DNA of 64,000 bases, from positions 1 through 64,000 of the forward strand of contig CAWDUI010000008.1 of NCBI GenBank assembly GCA_963805445.1, given 5' to 3'. Position numbers and translations under genes: made by a program. The notes beneath the pieces were generated by a model that worked only from the letters and a program-made list of their open reading frames with translations, did no database searches and was not told the origin of the DNA. This document shows positions 1 through 10,392 of this stretch, in pieces (position 1 is the stretch's first letter; each line of letters begins with the position of its first letter). The DNA is from JAENVT01 sp963805445 (GTDB lineage: Bacteria; Actinomycetota; Acidimicrobiia; Acidimicrobiales; Ilumatobacteraceae).

Positions 1-780
1 TCACACTGCACCCAGAACTGGCGAAACTGATAGGGCGAGGTTCGCAACGGGTCGAGCCAGACGGCGCCGCCGACGGATTTGCCGAACTTCGTGCCATCGC
101 TCTTGGTCATCAACGGGTGCGTCATCGCATGCGCGGGAGCGCCGAGCTTGCGTCGAATCAGCTCGACCCCGGCGACGATGTTGCCCCATTGGTCCGATGC
201 CCCAGCTTGCAGTTCGACATCGTGGTGTTCGTACAGATGTCGGAAGTCGTTGGCCTGCAGCAGCATGTAACTGAACTCGGTGTACGAGATCCCGTGCTCG
301 CTCTCGATGCGGGATCGCACCGAATCCTTGGCCATCATCTGGTTGACCGTGAAGTGCTTGCCCACGTCGCGCAGGAACTCGAGCATGGTGATCGGGTGTG
401 TCCAGTCGGCGTTGTTGACCAGCGTGGCCTGGTACGGGCCGGGTTCGAAGTCGAGCAACTTGGTCAACTGGATCTTGATGCGGTCGACGTTGTGCCGCAG
501 CGTGTCGTTGTCGAGGAGGTTGCGTTCCTCGCTGCGTCCACCGGGATCGCCGACCATGCCGGTCGGCGCCCCCTGCCAACGGGAACGGGCGATGCCCGGC
601 GAGCTGAAAGCGGCGCATGAACAACTGGCCGACCAGGTGGCCGGCATGCAAGGAATCCGCTGTCGGATCGAACCCGATGTACAACCCCACGTTGCCCTTG
701 GCCAGGCGCGCGGCGAGCGCGTCGCGATCGGTGGTGTCGTGAACGAGCCCACGGGCGTCGAGTTCGGCAAGCAGATCCAT
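1..780 (-). CDS. tyrS: tyrosyl-tRNA synthetase, 3' end cut by window edge, one frameshift
   Basis: Charges tRNA-Tyr with tyrosine in the cytosol. The ATG at 780 gives MDLLAELDARGL, followed by the class I signature region GFDPTADSLHAGH (HIGH box near residue 45). A frame change near 565 is repaired by removing one G, after which TGMVGDPGG, WTHPITMLEFLRDVGKHF and the KMSKS-equivalent KFGKS (base about 85) follow. The C-terminal S4-like domain lies outside the window. It is the last gene of a leftward unit and starts 62 bp after the small membrane-protein gene. The identification is secure. The break is most likely a sequencing insertion, because this enzyme is essential. Confidence 0.9.
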   Translation of the reverse strand: MDLLAELDARGLVHDTTDRDALAARLAKGNVGLYIGFDPTADSLHAGHLVGQLFMRRFQLAGHRPFPLAGGADRHGRRSRWTQRGTQPPRQRHAAAQRRPHQDPVDQVARLRTRPVPGHAGQQRRLDTPDHHARVPARRGQALHGQPDDGQGFGAIPHRERARDLVHRVQLHAAAGQRLPTSVRTPRCRTASWGIGPMGQHRRRGRADSTQARRSRACDDAPVDDQERWHEVRQIRRRRRLARPVANLALSVSPVLGAV

Positions 781-842
781 ACGCCGACCATGTTGCCAGC
801 TCACCGGAGCGAAACCGCACATCGATTCCGGGGTTGGCGCGG

Positions 843-1289
843 CTACGTCGTGCCGAACGCGGCGCGAACCAACTGACCGGTGGCGTCGGCCTTGGCGCGG
901 AAGTCCTCGAGCGGCGTGCCGTCGAGTGCGCCAGAACGAACCTCGGCCATCGAGTCCAGCAGGGCCTGGCGCTGTGACGGCGCAAGCCACGGGGCGTCAT
1001 CCATGGTGCGCTGCAGCCGGGCGCGCAGTTCGTCGAGTGGGGCCACGACACCGGCGGTCACCGTGTCGGTGCCACTAGCGGCCAAGGCCTGCTCGTATTC
1101 GATGTCGAGGCGCTCGACACCGGTGGCGATCTCGTTGGCCGCAGTCTGCACCGACGAGACCCGGTCGCTGATCGACGGGACCTGTTGACGGCCGATCAGC
1201 AGGCCGACCACGAAGGTCAGCAGGCCCACGCCGACCGCCCAGGCGATCATGCGCCGCTGCCGTCGAGCCGCCGAGATGTACAGGGTCAT
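843..1289 (-). CDS. small single-pass membrane protein, unknown function
   Basis: 148 residues. A short basic N-terminus (TLYISAARRQRRM) is followed by one membrane segment around residues 15-36 (AWAVGVGLLTFVVGLLIG), then a mostly helical, probably coiled-coil stretch rich in Ala, Glu and Arg. The topology suggests an anchored protein with a soluble domain outside the membrane. The ATG at 1289 overlaps the stop of the hydantoinase-family gene as ATGA, so the two are probably translationally coupled. I do not recognise a family and assign no function. An upstream in-frame extension to 1397 is less likely because it would run through the end of the neighbouring gene. Confidence 0.6.
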   Translation of the reverse strand: MTLYISAARRQRRMIAWAVGVGLLTFVVGLLIGRQQVPSISDRVSSVQTAANEIATGVERLDIEYEQALAASGTDTVTAGVVAPLDELRARLQRTMDDAPWLAPSQRQALLDSMAEVRSGALDGTPLEDFRAKADATGQLVRAAFGTT

Positions 1290-3316
1290 GACCGCTGCCT
1301 TCCTACCAGATATGTCACATCGTCGCGTCCCGCGTACGCCGTCATGTTGGCACCGCCTGCGGTCAACTCGATCAACCTGCTGCCATCGATGATCCACACC
1401 GTCGGCCGCAGCGTGACCGGCCCGCGGTATCGAGTGAGGCGATCAATGGTGTCGACGAGGGATCCGGCCGTGGCCCGCTCCCCCTCGATCGCGATCACGT
1501 CGTCGCCATAGCGATCGCGGACGACGATGGCCTTCTCGGTGTCGACGACGAAATACGAGCCGATCGCCTGAACATGAGCACCGGCTGCGTCGGCGGTGAC
1601 CGAGTCGAGTGAGAGCTCCTGGCGGCCAGGCAGCGCACCTGCGGACAGCCCGACGGCGCCGGTCGCGATCGGCGCGCACCGTCGAGCGCTCGGGCGACCT
1701 CCTCGACGCGCACCTCGACGCTGGCCGGACTGGCGCCGGCGGCGACACCTCGGCCTCGACCTCGGCCATCATCGCCTCGATCGTGGCGGCGTCGGCTGCG
1801 GCACGGTGCGCTCGCGTTCGGCGCGGAGCAACGACAGCGCGTCGCCGATCGACGAGATCACCTCGGCGTGCTCGGGGATGACGATCGGCCAGCCGAGCAT
1901 GCGCCGCAACCTGCCGCGCGAGGCCGCCCGCCCCGCCGCCGACGCCGACGATCGACGGCTCGGCAAGCTTCGACGATCTGGCGACCGTCGAGCGTCAGCT
2001 CGCACACCGCCTCGCCGGCCGCGGTCGAGCATCTGTCGGGCGATGGTCTGTCCGTCGAGCCTCGAACTGCGCGGCCCAACCGTCGAAAGGCGGCGCGCCG
2101 CGGCGTCCGGCGGCGGCGAAGCAGTAGTCGCCCGGTTGCGGCGATGCCGAGCGCGTTGGCCGCGCAGGTCGTGGTCGAGCGCCGCGCTGCGCCGGTCGCG
2201 GTGCGCAGCACGACGTAGTCGTCGGGGTCGCCGGGCAGGGGCGCGACGGATCTCCACCTCGCCCCGGCCAGCGTCGGCAGGGTCGAGGTAAGCAGGCGTA
2301 TCGCAGGCCGGCGATGTGAGCGCGACCGTGGCCCGACGCCGTACACCCGGCCGCGACGGACGCGAAGCATCGAGCCGCCGGCGACGCCGACGACGCGAAC
2401 GTCGACACTTCGGAGCGCGGTGGCGTGCGAGGCGACACGAACGTACGACAGCGCCGGACGGCCGTTGCGGATCGCGGCGATGTTGGTCGACGTACCACCG
2501 ACCTCGATCACGATCGCATCGGTGACGCCGGTGTAGCGCAGCGCCCCGGCGACCGATGCCGCCGGACCGGAGTACAGCGTGCGCACCGGCGCGGCGCTGA
2601 ACCCTCGAGGTCGGTCGCCCCGCCGTCACTGCGCATCACCATCACCGGGGCGGCGATGCCGGCGGCGCGCACACCGTCGGCGACGAACGACGCGGTGCTG
2701 ATGGCGATCGGCAGGATCGAGGCGTTGAGCGCAGCAGTGACCGTGCGCAGCTCGAGGCCGTACAGCCCGCTCAGGTCGGTCGACGTGCACACCGGTAGGC
2801 CGGCGTCGCGTGCCAGCGCGGCGACCGCCGATCTCGTTGGTGGTGTCGTCGGGGGAGAACGCCTCGGCGACGCACACTGCGGAAACCCCGGCCTAGCGAA
2901 AGCTCGTCGAGCACGTCACGGATCGCCTCCCTCGGCAGCCCGTCGGTGACGTCGAAGAAGTGGTAGCGGACTCGCAGGCGCTTGCCCGGCGCCAGCTCGA
3001 CGTCGTTCAGCCGGGTCCGCTTCTCGACACGGGCCAGATCCGGGCGACGGCCCATCCCGATCACGCCGACCAAGCCGGCGTCGCCCTCGAGCAGAGCGTT
3101 GACCGCCTGCGTGGTGGAGTGGGTGACGAGCTCGATCCGTTCGGCGCCGACTTCGGCGGCGAGCTGGGCGACGGCCCGCACGACGCCAGCTGCGACTCCC
3201 CCATCCGCGCCGTGCGTCGTCGGCACCACCGACGAGGCGACGATCTCCAAGGTGGTGAGATCGACGGCGACCGCCTTGGTGAACGTCCCGCCGACGTCGA
3301 CCCCGACGCTCAGCAT
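1286..3316 (-). CDS. hydantoinase/oxoprolinase (HyuA) family protein, several frameshifts
   Basis: The N-terminus MLSVGVDVGGTFTKAVAVD is the ASKHA-type ATP-binding start of HyuA_N proteins. HSTTQAVNALLEGD follows near residue 80, and the core shows PVCTSTDLSGLYGLELRT and VIEVGGTSTNIAAIRNGRP. The end is legible as SYFVVDTEKAIVVRDRYGD followed by a stop that overlaps the next start. Total length of about 675 codons fits HyuA-type proteins. At least three single-base frame changes lie between about 2940 and 1620. Family members hydrolyse or carboxylate cyclic amides or ketones with ATP; the substrate here cannot be told. It follows the iron permease gene by 68 bp, which gives no clear functional link. 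Confidence 0.7.
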
Positions 3317-3384
3317 TCGGCAGCCACAGTCAGACGGTGGCAGTGCGCATTGATCGGGACGGGTCGTCGGGCGAGGCAGCGGCT

Positions 3385-4575
3385 TCACGACGTAAACGTA
3401 GCTCGCGCCGACTGAGGTAGACCAGCGGCGAGCGCGGCCTGGGCGAGCAGCGACGGCACCGTCGGCCAGATGCCCGTTGCCTCGGCCAGGAAGATCGGCA
3501 GCCGCGGGAACGTCGTGCGCCGGTAGGTCAGCACGTCGGCCGATTGAAGCGTGTTGAGGGCGTTGCCCGAGAAAGGCCACCGAGGTCGCCATCACGAGCG
3601 CCACCGCGGTGTTCATGAACTTGCGCACCGGCAGCTTGCGCCCGAGGGCGAAGACCGCGTAGGCCACGCCGGCAAGCGCGACGAGCGCCAAGCCGATGCC
3701 GAGCAGGATGTACCGCCCGAGTCCTTCGCCGAACGTCAGCAGCGATTGGTAGAAGAGCGCGGTCTCGAATCCCTCGCGGTACACCGCGGTGAATCCGACG
3801 GCGACCAGCGATGCGGTCGAACCGACGCGATCGCGCTCCACAGCCGGGCACGCACGAACTCCATCCACCGCTTGTGCTCGAGCCGGGCGATCAGCCAGAA
3901 CGAGACGTAGAACAGCACGGCCACCGCCAGGAGCGCGGTGATCGCCTCCAAGCACCTCGCGGCTGACAGGCAGCAGCGCGAAACAGCATCGGCATCAGCA
4001 GCACCGTGATGACCGTGGCGACCGCGGCGAGCGCCAACGCCGCCCAGGATCGGCTTGATGTACTGAGGGCTGCGCGCCGCCTCGAGGTACCCGAGCGAGC
4101 ACAGCGAGGAGCAGGACGACCTCGAAACCCTCGCGGAACAGGATCAGGAACGACTGGCCGGTGACGAGCGCCGGCGCGCCGATGCCGGCCTCGGTCAGCT
4201 TGCGCTCGGCGTCGTCGAGCATGCCGCGGAGCACGATGATCTCGATCGCGGATCTCGCTCGACGGGCTTGCCGTCGGAGATCGCCGTGCGGATGGTCGCG
4301 AACTGGTTCTCGGCCGTGATGGTGAGGTCATTGTCCGCGATCCGCAATGGAATCTCGACCTGCTCGAAGTGCGCCAGGTAGCCGGAGCGAGCCTCGGCGA
4401 GGGCACGCACCCCGTCGCCGGATTCGATCAGTGCCAGCGTCTCGTCGACGGAAACCCGGGTTCGGTCGAGCAGCTTGATCGCATCGTCTCGTGACCCGCC
4501 GGCGGCCGATGCCGTGGATGGCGCGATCATCCAGCACGTCAACCCCACCGCGACGAGAGCGAGCAACCGGCGCAC
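3385..4575 (-). CDS. FTR1/EfeU-type iron permease with N-terminal extracytoplasmic domain, several frameshifts
   Basis: High-affinity iron transporter of the FTR1 family in the cytoplasmic membrane. The ATG at 4575 opens a signal-like segment (RRLLALVAVGLTCWMIAPS) followed by a soluble helical region of about 90 residues. The membrane part then carries two iron-binding REGxE-type motifs, FREGFEVVLLL (base about 4115) and YREGFETALFY (base about 3755). The end is recovered in the last frame as PSLLAQAALAAGLPQSARA and a stop at 3385. Frame changes occur near 4245, 4000-4060, 3850 and 3565. It starts 3 bp after the stop of the lipoprotein gene, so they form an operon, probably iron-regulated by the box at 5023. 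Confidence 0.8.
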
Positions 4576-4578
4576 GAC

Positions 4579-4999
4579 TCAGCCCGGATACGCCGCGAGG
4601 TACGTGGCCGCCGCACTCTGGAAGTCGGCTGCGGCCTTGACGAGCGCTGGCGAATCCCCCGCCTTCGCCGCTGTGTCGAATGCCGCGAGCGCGTCTTCCA
4701 TCGCCAGGTAGCTGTCGGGCCGGTTCTGCTTGATCGTGCCTTCGTATGTCTCCCACGTCGTGTGGGCCACGTCCCACTCCGCCTCGGCCGTCTCGGGGGT
4801 GGTCGCTGCGACCGTGAGGATCTCACCGGTCTTGGCCAGCCCCGCAGTCACCGTGGCAGCGTCGACGATCGGGTGGGTCTCCTCGGTCGTCGCGACTGCG
4901 CCGCTGTCGGCAGACGGTTTGTCGTCGCCGCAGGACGCGCCGAGCAGGCTGAATCCGGCGAGAACCGCGAGAGTGAATCGGAATGCGCTGGCGAGACAT
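4579..4999 (-). CDS. putative lipoprotein, partner of the iron permease, one frameshift in the signal peptide
   Basis: About 140 residues. Removing one base near 4985 joins the ATG at 4999 (MSRQR) to FRFTLAVLAGFSLLGASC, a lipoprotein signal with lipobox LGASC. The mature part is small, acidic and helical (TWETYEGTIKQNRPDSYLAM, DFQSAAATYLAAYPG). It resembles the periplasmic helical domains that accompany FTR1 permeases (EfeO-like or DUF-type iron-binding partners), but I cannot name the family. It is first in the operon with the permease 3 bp downstream. A TAACGT -10 element lies 7 nt before the ATG with no Shine-Dalgarno sequence, suggesting leaderless translation. Confidence 0.6.
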
Positions 5000-5006
5000 A
5001 TAAGGG

Positions 5007-5012
5007 ACGTTA
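5007..5012 (-). promoter_or_regulatory. -10 element of the iron-uptake operon
   Basis: TAACGT (TANNNT type) sits 7 nt before the ATG at 4999, which would place the transcription start at or next to the start codon. The candidate iron box lies 11-28 bp upstream of it, over the spacer and -35 region. Confidence 0.4.
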
Positions 5013-5022
5013 TCAGATGATG

Positions 5023-5040
5023 TTAGGTTTGCTTATTCAC
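5023..5040 (-). promoter_or_regulatory. candidate DtxR/IdeR-type iron box
   Basis: On the leftward strand the sequence reads GTGAATAAGCAAACCTAA. Its right half AACCTAA matches the DtxR/IdeR consensus half-site and the left half is degenerate: 11 of the last 15 positions agree with GTTAGGCTAACCTAA. It is placed just upstream of the -10 element of an iron lipoprotein/permease operon, where an iron-dependent repressor would be expected. Known: IdeR-type regulators repress iron uptake genes. Inferred: binding here. Confidence 0.4.
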
Positions 5041-5084
5041 TCGTGAGAGCCGAGGTTGTCCGCACGATGGTAGCGGCCCGACGA

Positions 5085-5574
5085 TCAGCAAACCAGCCAG
5101 CGCCGCGGCCATTCCACGGCTTTGGTGATCCCGATTCTCGGTGTCACCACCGCTGGCGTTGGCGGACCGACCCCGTCATCGGCCACGCGTGCCGGCGCAC
5201 CATTCATGGACATGTCGATCCCGAGCTGGCGGCAGAGCTTCGCCGGGCCGTTGGTGAGCCGAGGATCGATTCCGTCGATGATCACGGCGCGGATCAGCAC
5301 TGCCTGCCCGTCACCCTCGGGACCGGTGACGATGTTGACGCAGTAGTGCATGCCGTAGACGAAGTACACGTACAGGTGGCCCGGCGGGCCGAACATCACC
5401 TCATTGCGTTTGGTGCGGCCGCGGAACGCATGGCTGGCCGGATCGTCCTGCGTGTAGGCCTCGACCTCGACGATTCGTGCGGCAATGCCGTCCGACGAGC
5501 AACAGCTTGTTGAGCAGTTCGGGAGCGACCTCCGGCGAGTCGCGAGCGAAGAAGGCAGGTGCAAGCCGCTTCAC
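5085..5574 (-). CDS. mpg: 3-methyladenine DNA glycosylase (AAG/MPG family), one frameshift
   Basis: Base-excision repair glycosylase that removes alkylated purines. The GTG at 5574 gives KRLAPAFFARDSPEVAPELLN; after removing one G near 5496 the conserved core follows: ARIVEVEAYTQDDPASHAFRG with the catalytic Glu in VEAY, then MFGPPGHLYVYFVYGMHYC and RLTNGPAKLCRQLGI. At about 163 residues it is shorter than the usual 190-200, and the C-terminus after RIGITKAVEWP may be affected by another indel. Its GTG overlaps the argH stop as GTGA, so it is the last gene of the arginine transcript. Confidence 0.85.
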
Positions 5575-6984
5575 GAAGCTGCAGAACGAAGTCGATCGAC
5601 AGTATGCCGCGAATCGCTCGAGCTGCGCAGCAACGGCGGCAGGTCCCGCTCCACCTGGCGTCACACGTCGCTGGATCGAGACGCCCGCTGCGACCAGGGC
5701 GGCCGCGTCGGGGCCGAGCAACGGGTCGGCAGCGACCAAGGTTCGCAGCGACGCTTCGCCGTGCAGCGATCTGCGGACCAGCGACCCGATCGACCGCGTG
5801 TGCATCGCGGAACGGGGTGCCGCGCTGTACGAGCCACTCGGCCAGATCGGTGGCTGCCATGGCCTCCGCATCGGCAGCAGCCTGCATGCGCTCGGGAACC
5901 CACGTTGCCGTGGCGATCATGCCCGTCACCGCGCCGAGGCCCAGGCGGACCTGGTCGACGGAGTCGAACAACGGCTCCTTGTCCTCCTGGTAATCGCGGT
6001 TGTAGCTCAGCGGCAGGCCCTTCATCGTCGCCAGGAAGCCGGTGAGGTTGCCGATCAGCCGCCCGCCTTTGCCCCGCGCCAGCTCGGCGATGTCGGGGTT
6101 CTTCTTCTGCGGCAGCATCGACGAGCCGGTGGCGTAGCCGTCGTCGAGGCGGGCGAACCCGAACTCCTCGGTGGTCCACAGCACGAACTCCTCGCCGATG
6201 CGCGACAAGTTGATGGCCACCAGGGTCAGCGCGAACAGCGCTTCGGCCACGTGGTCGCGGTACGCCGACCGCGTCGAGCGAGTTCTCGAACCGCGCAGCG
6301 AACCCGAGCCGCGCGGCCGTGAAGTCGGGATCGAGTGGCAGCGACGAGCCCGCCAACGCCCCCGCGCCGAGCGGCGACACGTCGATGCGCACCAGCGCGT
6401 CGATCATCCGCTCCACGTCGCGACCGAGCGCCCACCCGTGCGCGAGGAGGTGGTGCGCGAGCAGCACCGGCTGAGCGCGCTGCAGGTGCGTGTAGCCCGG
6501 GCAAGTAGACGTCGCCGGCCTGCGCGGCCCTGTCGAGCAGCACCGACTGCAGGTCCACGATCCGCTGGGCGATCGTCGACGAGCTCGCGCTTCATCCACA
6601 GACGCACGTCGGTCGCCGACTGGTCGTTGCGACTGCGACCGGTGTGCAACTTCGCTCCGGTCGGCCCGGCGAGCTCGGTGACACGGCGTTCCACGGCTGT
6701 GTGGATGTCTTCGTCGCTCTCCGCGAACACGAACGATCCAGCGCCCAGCTCCGCCGCGACCTGATCGAGCGCAGCGATGATCGGATTCGCCTTCGCGCCG
6801 GACTGATGATCTCGGAGTGGGCGAGGCCGAGGACATGCGCCACGGATCCGGCGACGTCGTCGGGCCACAGCCGCCGGTCGAACGACAGGCTCTCGGTGAA
6901 CGCCATCAGCTCGGCCGCCGGCCCACCCTCGAATCGGCCGTGCCACAACGTCTGCCCGGTCGGAGGTTCTCCGCCGGAGCTCAC
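5571..6984 (-). CDS. argH: argininosuccinate lyase, several frameshifts
   Basis: Last step of arginine synthesis: argininosuccinate to arginine and fumarate. It starts MSSGGEPPTGQTLWHGRF at 6984. The legible blocks are ESDEDIHTAVERRVTELAG, GAKLHTGRSRNDQ, the catalytic-His region YTHLQRAQPVLLAHHLLAHG and the fumarase-superfamily signature GSSMLPQKKNPD (base about 6110). At least five single-base shifts scatter the gene over all three frames. The two near 6795 repair cleanly to EIISPAEGESIIAALDQ when one base each is removed. The stop is recovered as TGA overlapping the mpg GTG. argG is not next to it, unlike in many actinobacteria. Confidence 0.9.
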
Positions 6985-7449
6985 GACAACCCAGCCAGTT
7001 CGCGAAGGTGCTTGGCCAACGCCTTGCCGCCGAACGACTCATCGGCGACGCACATCAAGGTGTCGTCGCCTGCCACGGTGCCGATGAGTCCGCTCATGCC
7101 CGATCGATCGATCGCCGAGGCGACGACGTGTGCGCAGCCGGGCGGCGTGCTCAGTACGACGAGGTTGGCCGACACCTTGACCTCGGCGACCCATTCCCCC
7201 ATCACCCGACGCAACTGGTCTTCCGGCGCGATTCGGGCCGGCTCGTACTCCGGAATCGCATACACCGTCTCGCCGCCAGGTACTCGCACCTTGACGGCGC
7301 CCAGGTCTTCGAGGTCGCGCGACACCGTCGCCTGCGTCGCCGCGATCCCCTCATCGGCGAGCAGATCGACGCAGTTGGGGCTGGTTCGTCACGGCATGCT
7401 TGCCGATCAACTTGCCGATCACCTGCTGGCGTTGCACCTTGCTCGCCAT
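6981..7449 (-). CDS. argR: arginine repressor, one frameshift
   Basis: Arginine-responsive hexameric repressor. The N-terminal winged-helix DNA-binding domain reads SKVQRQQVIGKLIGKHAVTN, then after removing one base near 7372 VDLLADEGIAATQATVSRDL with the conserved SRD recognition element. The C-terminal arginine-binding domain holds VVLSTPPGCAHVVASAIDR and GTVAGDDTLMCV, where the GTxxGDDT motif contacts arginine. Total about 155 residues, normal for the family. The ATG at 7449 overlaps the argF stop (TGATG) and its own stop overlaps the argH start. It is its own likely regulator through the ARG boxes at 11409-11442. Confidence 0.92.
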
Positions 7450-8343
7450 CAGCGCACACCCATCAGGAACGCCAGCGCACCGCGGGCGGCGTGCATTCGG
7501 TTGTGGGCCTGGAGAAACACATGGCTGCTGGGGCCATCGATCACTTCGGCGGCGACCTCGAAGCCACGATACGCCGGCAGGCAGTGATAGAAGCCGGCGC
7601 CCGGCGCGGCGCGAGACATCATCTGCTCGGTCACGGTGTACCCCTCGAACGCCTGCTTGCGCTCGTCCTTCTCGGACTCCTGGCCCATCGACGTCCAGGT
7701 GTCGGTGTGCACGGCGATGGCGCCCTCGACCGCCTCCTCGGCGCGATGGACTTGCCGAATCCGGCCCGTGCCGAGCAGGTTCAACCGTTCGAGCTCGACG
7801 TCTGGCGCCTCGTAGCCGAGCGGACAGCCGAGCGAGACGTCGGCGCCGAGCAGCACGCATGCCTCGGCCAGCGAGCGAGCGACGTTGTTGTAGTCGCCCA
7901 CGTAGGCAACGGTGTGCCCGGCCAGCGCCCCGTGAACCTGTTGCATCGTCAAGACGTCGGCGAGACCCTGCAGTGGATGCGAGTGGTCGCTGAGCATGTT
8001 GACGACCGGCACGGTGCTGACCGAGGCCATGCGTTCGACGACCGTGTGCTCGAACACCCTCGCGGCGAGCATCCCGTGATATCCCGCCATCACCCGCGTC
8101 ACGTCCTCGACCGATTCGCGCACGTCGAAGCCGACCTCCTCGCCGCGGGTGTGGACCGGGTGACCGCCCAGTTGCACGACGGCCATCTCCATCGATTGAC
8201 GAGTGCGGTTCGACGGCTTCTCGAAGATCAGGGCGACACCCAGGCCGGCGAGGACGCGGACGGAGGTCGGTGCGCTCGGCGAGGTGCATGACCTGCACCA
8301 GCTCGTCGGCCGAGAAGTCGGTGATGTTCAGCAGGTGCCTCAT
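7449..8343 (-). CDS. argF: ornithine carbamoyltransferase, one frameshift
   Basis: Carbamoyl phosphate plus ornithine to citrulline. The start at 8343 gives MRHLLNITDFSADELVQVM. Removing one C near 8255 restores VRVLAGLGVALIFEKPSNRTR, in which the SxRTR-type carbamoyl-phosphate loop reads SNRTR. Next come the ornithine-side HPLQGLAD near residue 125 and HCLPAYRG near residue 260. Length is about 297 residues. It overlaps argD upstream as ATGA and argR downstream, which supports coupled translation. Carbamoyl phosphate comes from carAB, whose promoter carries the same operator type. Confidence 0.93.
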
Positions 8344-9531
8344 CGCAATACCTCCGCCACGATGGCGACGGCCTCGTCGAGCTCGGCCACGGTCACGGTC
8401 AACGGCGGCGCGAATCGAAGCGAGGTCGGCGTGACGGCGTTCGTCACCAGGCCTCGGTCGAGCAGTTCGGTGTACGCGGCCTTCGCGTCGCGACCGCCGG
8501 CGAGCTCGGCCGCCAGCAGCAGCCCACGACCACGGACCGAGCCGACGCCGGGCAGCTCGCTCAGTCGTGCGGTGAGGTACTCCCCGCGCTCGGCGGCGAG
8601 ACCGGGCGCATCGATCCTGCGCATCTCGTCGATGACCGCGCTCGACGACGGCGGTCGCCAGAGCTGTCCCGCTGTACGTGCTGCCGTGATCACCCGGCTG
8701 GAACACAGCGGCGACCTCGTGCTTGGCCCACGTGGCCCCGACCGGAAAGCCGTTGCCCATCGCCTTCGCCATCGTGACCACGTCGGGCACGATGCCGGCA
8801 TGCTGGAACCCGAACCATTCACCCGTTCGGCCGAAGCCAGTTTGAATCTCGTCGAGCATCATCAACAACCCACGGTCATCGCACAGGGCGCGCACGTCGC
8901 GGAGGTACTGATCGTCGGCGGGGACCACCCCGCCCTCGCCCTGCACCGGCTCCAGCAACACCGCCGCAACGGTCGTGTCGATCGCCGCCTCCAACGCGTC
9001 GATGTCGTTGTAGGCGACATGGCGAAACCCGTCCGGCATCGGGAAGAACGGCTCGTGCTTGGCCGGTTGGCCGGTAGCGGCCAGCGCCGCCAGCGTGCGA
9101 CCGTGGAAGCTGCCGAACGCGCTGACGACGGCGTGGCGGCCGCGGCCGCCGAACTTGCGCGCCAGTTTCAACGCCGTCTCGTTGGCCTCGGCGCCGCTGT
9201 TGCAGAAGAACACCTGCCCGACGGCGCCGGTGGCCTCGGCGAGCAACGCGTCGATCTTGATGGCCGCCTCGGTTGCCTTGTCGGTCGCGAAGAGGTTGCT
9301 GACGTGCATCAGCGTGCCCGCCTGTGCCGAGATCACCTCCGTGATGCCGGGATTCGAGTGGCCGAGTGCGATCACCGCGAGCCCACCGAGGAAGTCGAGG
9401 TACCGCTTGCCGTTGTCGTCCCACAGCTCGGTACCGCTGCCACGGACGAACATCACCTGTGGCGCGCCGAACACCGGCATGAACGGGCACACGGTCGGCG
9501 CTGCCGACGTGTCGAAGGCGTGTGAGCTCAT
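8340..9531 (-). CDS. argD: acetylornithine aminotransferase, one frameshift
   Basis: PLP-dependent class III aminotransferase making N-acetylornithine. The start is at 9531 (MSSHAFDTSAAPTVCPFMPV). Visible features are VFFCNSGAEANETALKLARK (phosphate and PLP contacts), LLEPVQGEGGVVPA, MLDEIQTGFGRTGEW with the PLP-nitrogen Asp, and TMAKAMGNGFPVGA with the Schiff-base Lys. A frame change near 8640 leads into AVIDEMRRIDAPGLAAERGE and the C-terminus ending at 8340. Length is about 396 residues. The start overlaps the argB stop as ATGA. Whether it also serves lysine synthesis (DapC role) cannot be told from sequence. Confidence 0.92.
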
Positions 9532-10392
9532 TGGACCATCGTTCCTATCCCCTCGTCGGTGAAGATCTCCAGCAGGAGCACGTGCGCGATACGCCCGTCG
9601 AGGATGTGGGCCCGGCGTACCCCGCTGCGTACCGCGTGCACACAGCTCTCGACCTTGGGAATCATTCCGCCGGCGATCGTGCCGTCTGCCATCAGCGATT
9701 CGAGTTCATCGGGCGTGGTCTGGCGGATGAGCGACGCCGGGTCGTCGATGACTCGGCGCAGACCTTCGATGTCGGTCAGGTAGACGAGCTTCTCGGCTCC
9801 CAGCGCCTCGGCGATCGCGCCGGCGACCGTGTCGGCGTTGATGTTGAACGCTTGGCCACCGAGGTCGGTGCCGATGGTCGCGACCACCGGGATGAACTCG
9901 TCGTCGAGCAGCGCGTTCAGGATCGTCGGGTTGATCGACTCGACATCGCCCACGAACCCGAGATCGGCATTGCGCGCCGCGGCCCGAATCAGACCCGGCG
10001 TCCTCACCCGACACGCCTACCGCCAAGGGGCCGTGCACGTTGATCGCAGCAACGAGTTGAGGGTTGACCTGACCGATCAACACCATCCGGACGATGTCGA
10101 CGGTTTCGCCATCGGTGACTCGCAGCCCGTTTCGGAACTCGCTCTGCTTGCCGAGACGAGCCATGAGAGCGCTGATCTGCGGGCCACCGCCGTGGACGAC
10201 GACCGGTCGCATGCCGACCTGTCGCATCAGCACGATGTCCTGCGCGAACAGCGCCAGGGCGTCGTCCTCGGAGGCGCCGGCAAGCGCGTTGCCGCCGTAC
10301 TTCACCACGACCACCTGGTCGGCGAACCGACGGATGTATGGCAGCGCCTCGACCAGCGTCGCGGCGCGGTCGGCCGCGGCGGTGATCGTCAC
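9528..10392 (-). CDS. argB: acetylglutamate kinase, one frameshift
   Basis: Phosphorylates N-acetylglutamate. The GTG at 10392 gives TITAAADRAATLVEALPYI, then VVVKYGGNALAG and VVVHGGGPQISALMARLGK, the two glycine-rich ATP/acetylglutamate loops. After removing one T near 9995 the protein continues GLIRAAARNADLGFVGDVES, GTDLGGQAFNINADTVAGA and the C-terminus ILDGRIAHVLLLEIFTDEGI. Length is about 287 residues. The GTG overlaps the argC stop (CCGTGA), so no gene fits between argC and argB, where argJ usually lies in actinobacteria. Confidence 0.92.

Noticed and set aside
36..620. Rightward open frames opposite tyrS
   Set aside because: The leftward strand carries the TyrS motifs including KFGKS; the rightward frames are shadows.
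7008..9525. Long rightward open frames opposite argR, argF and argD
   Set aside because: Both cover real leftward arginine genes and have the composition of GC-driven antisense frames.
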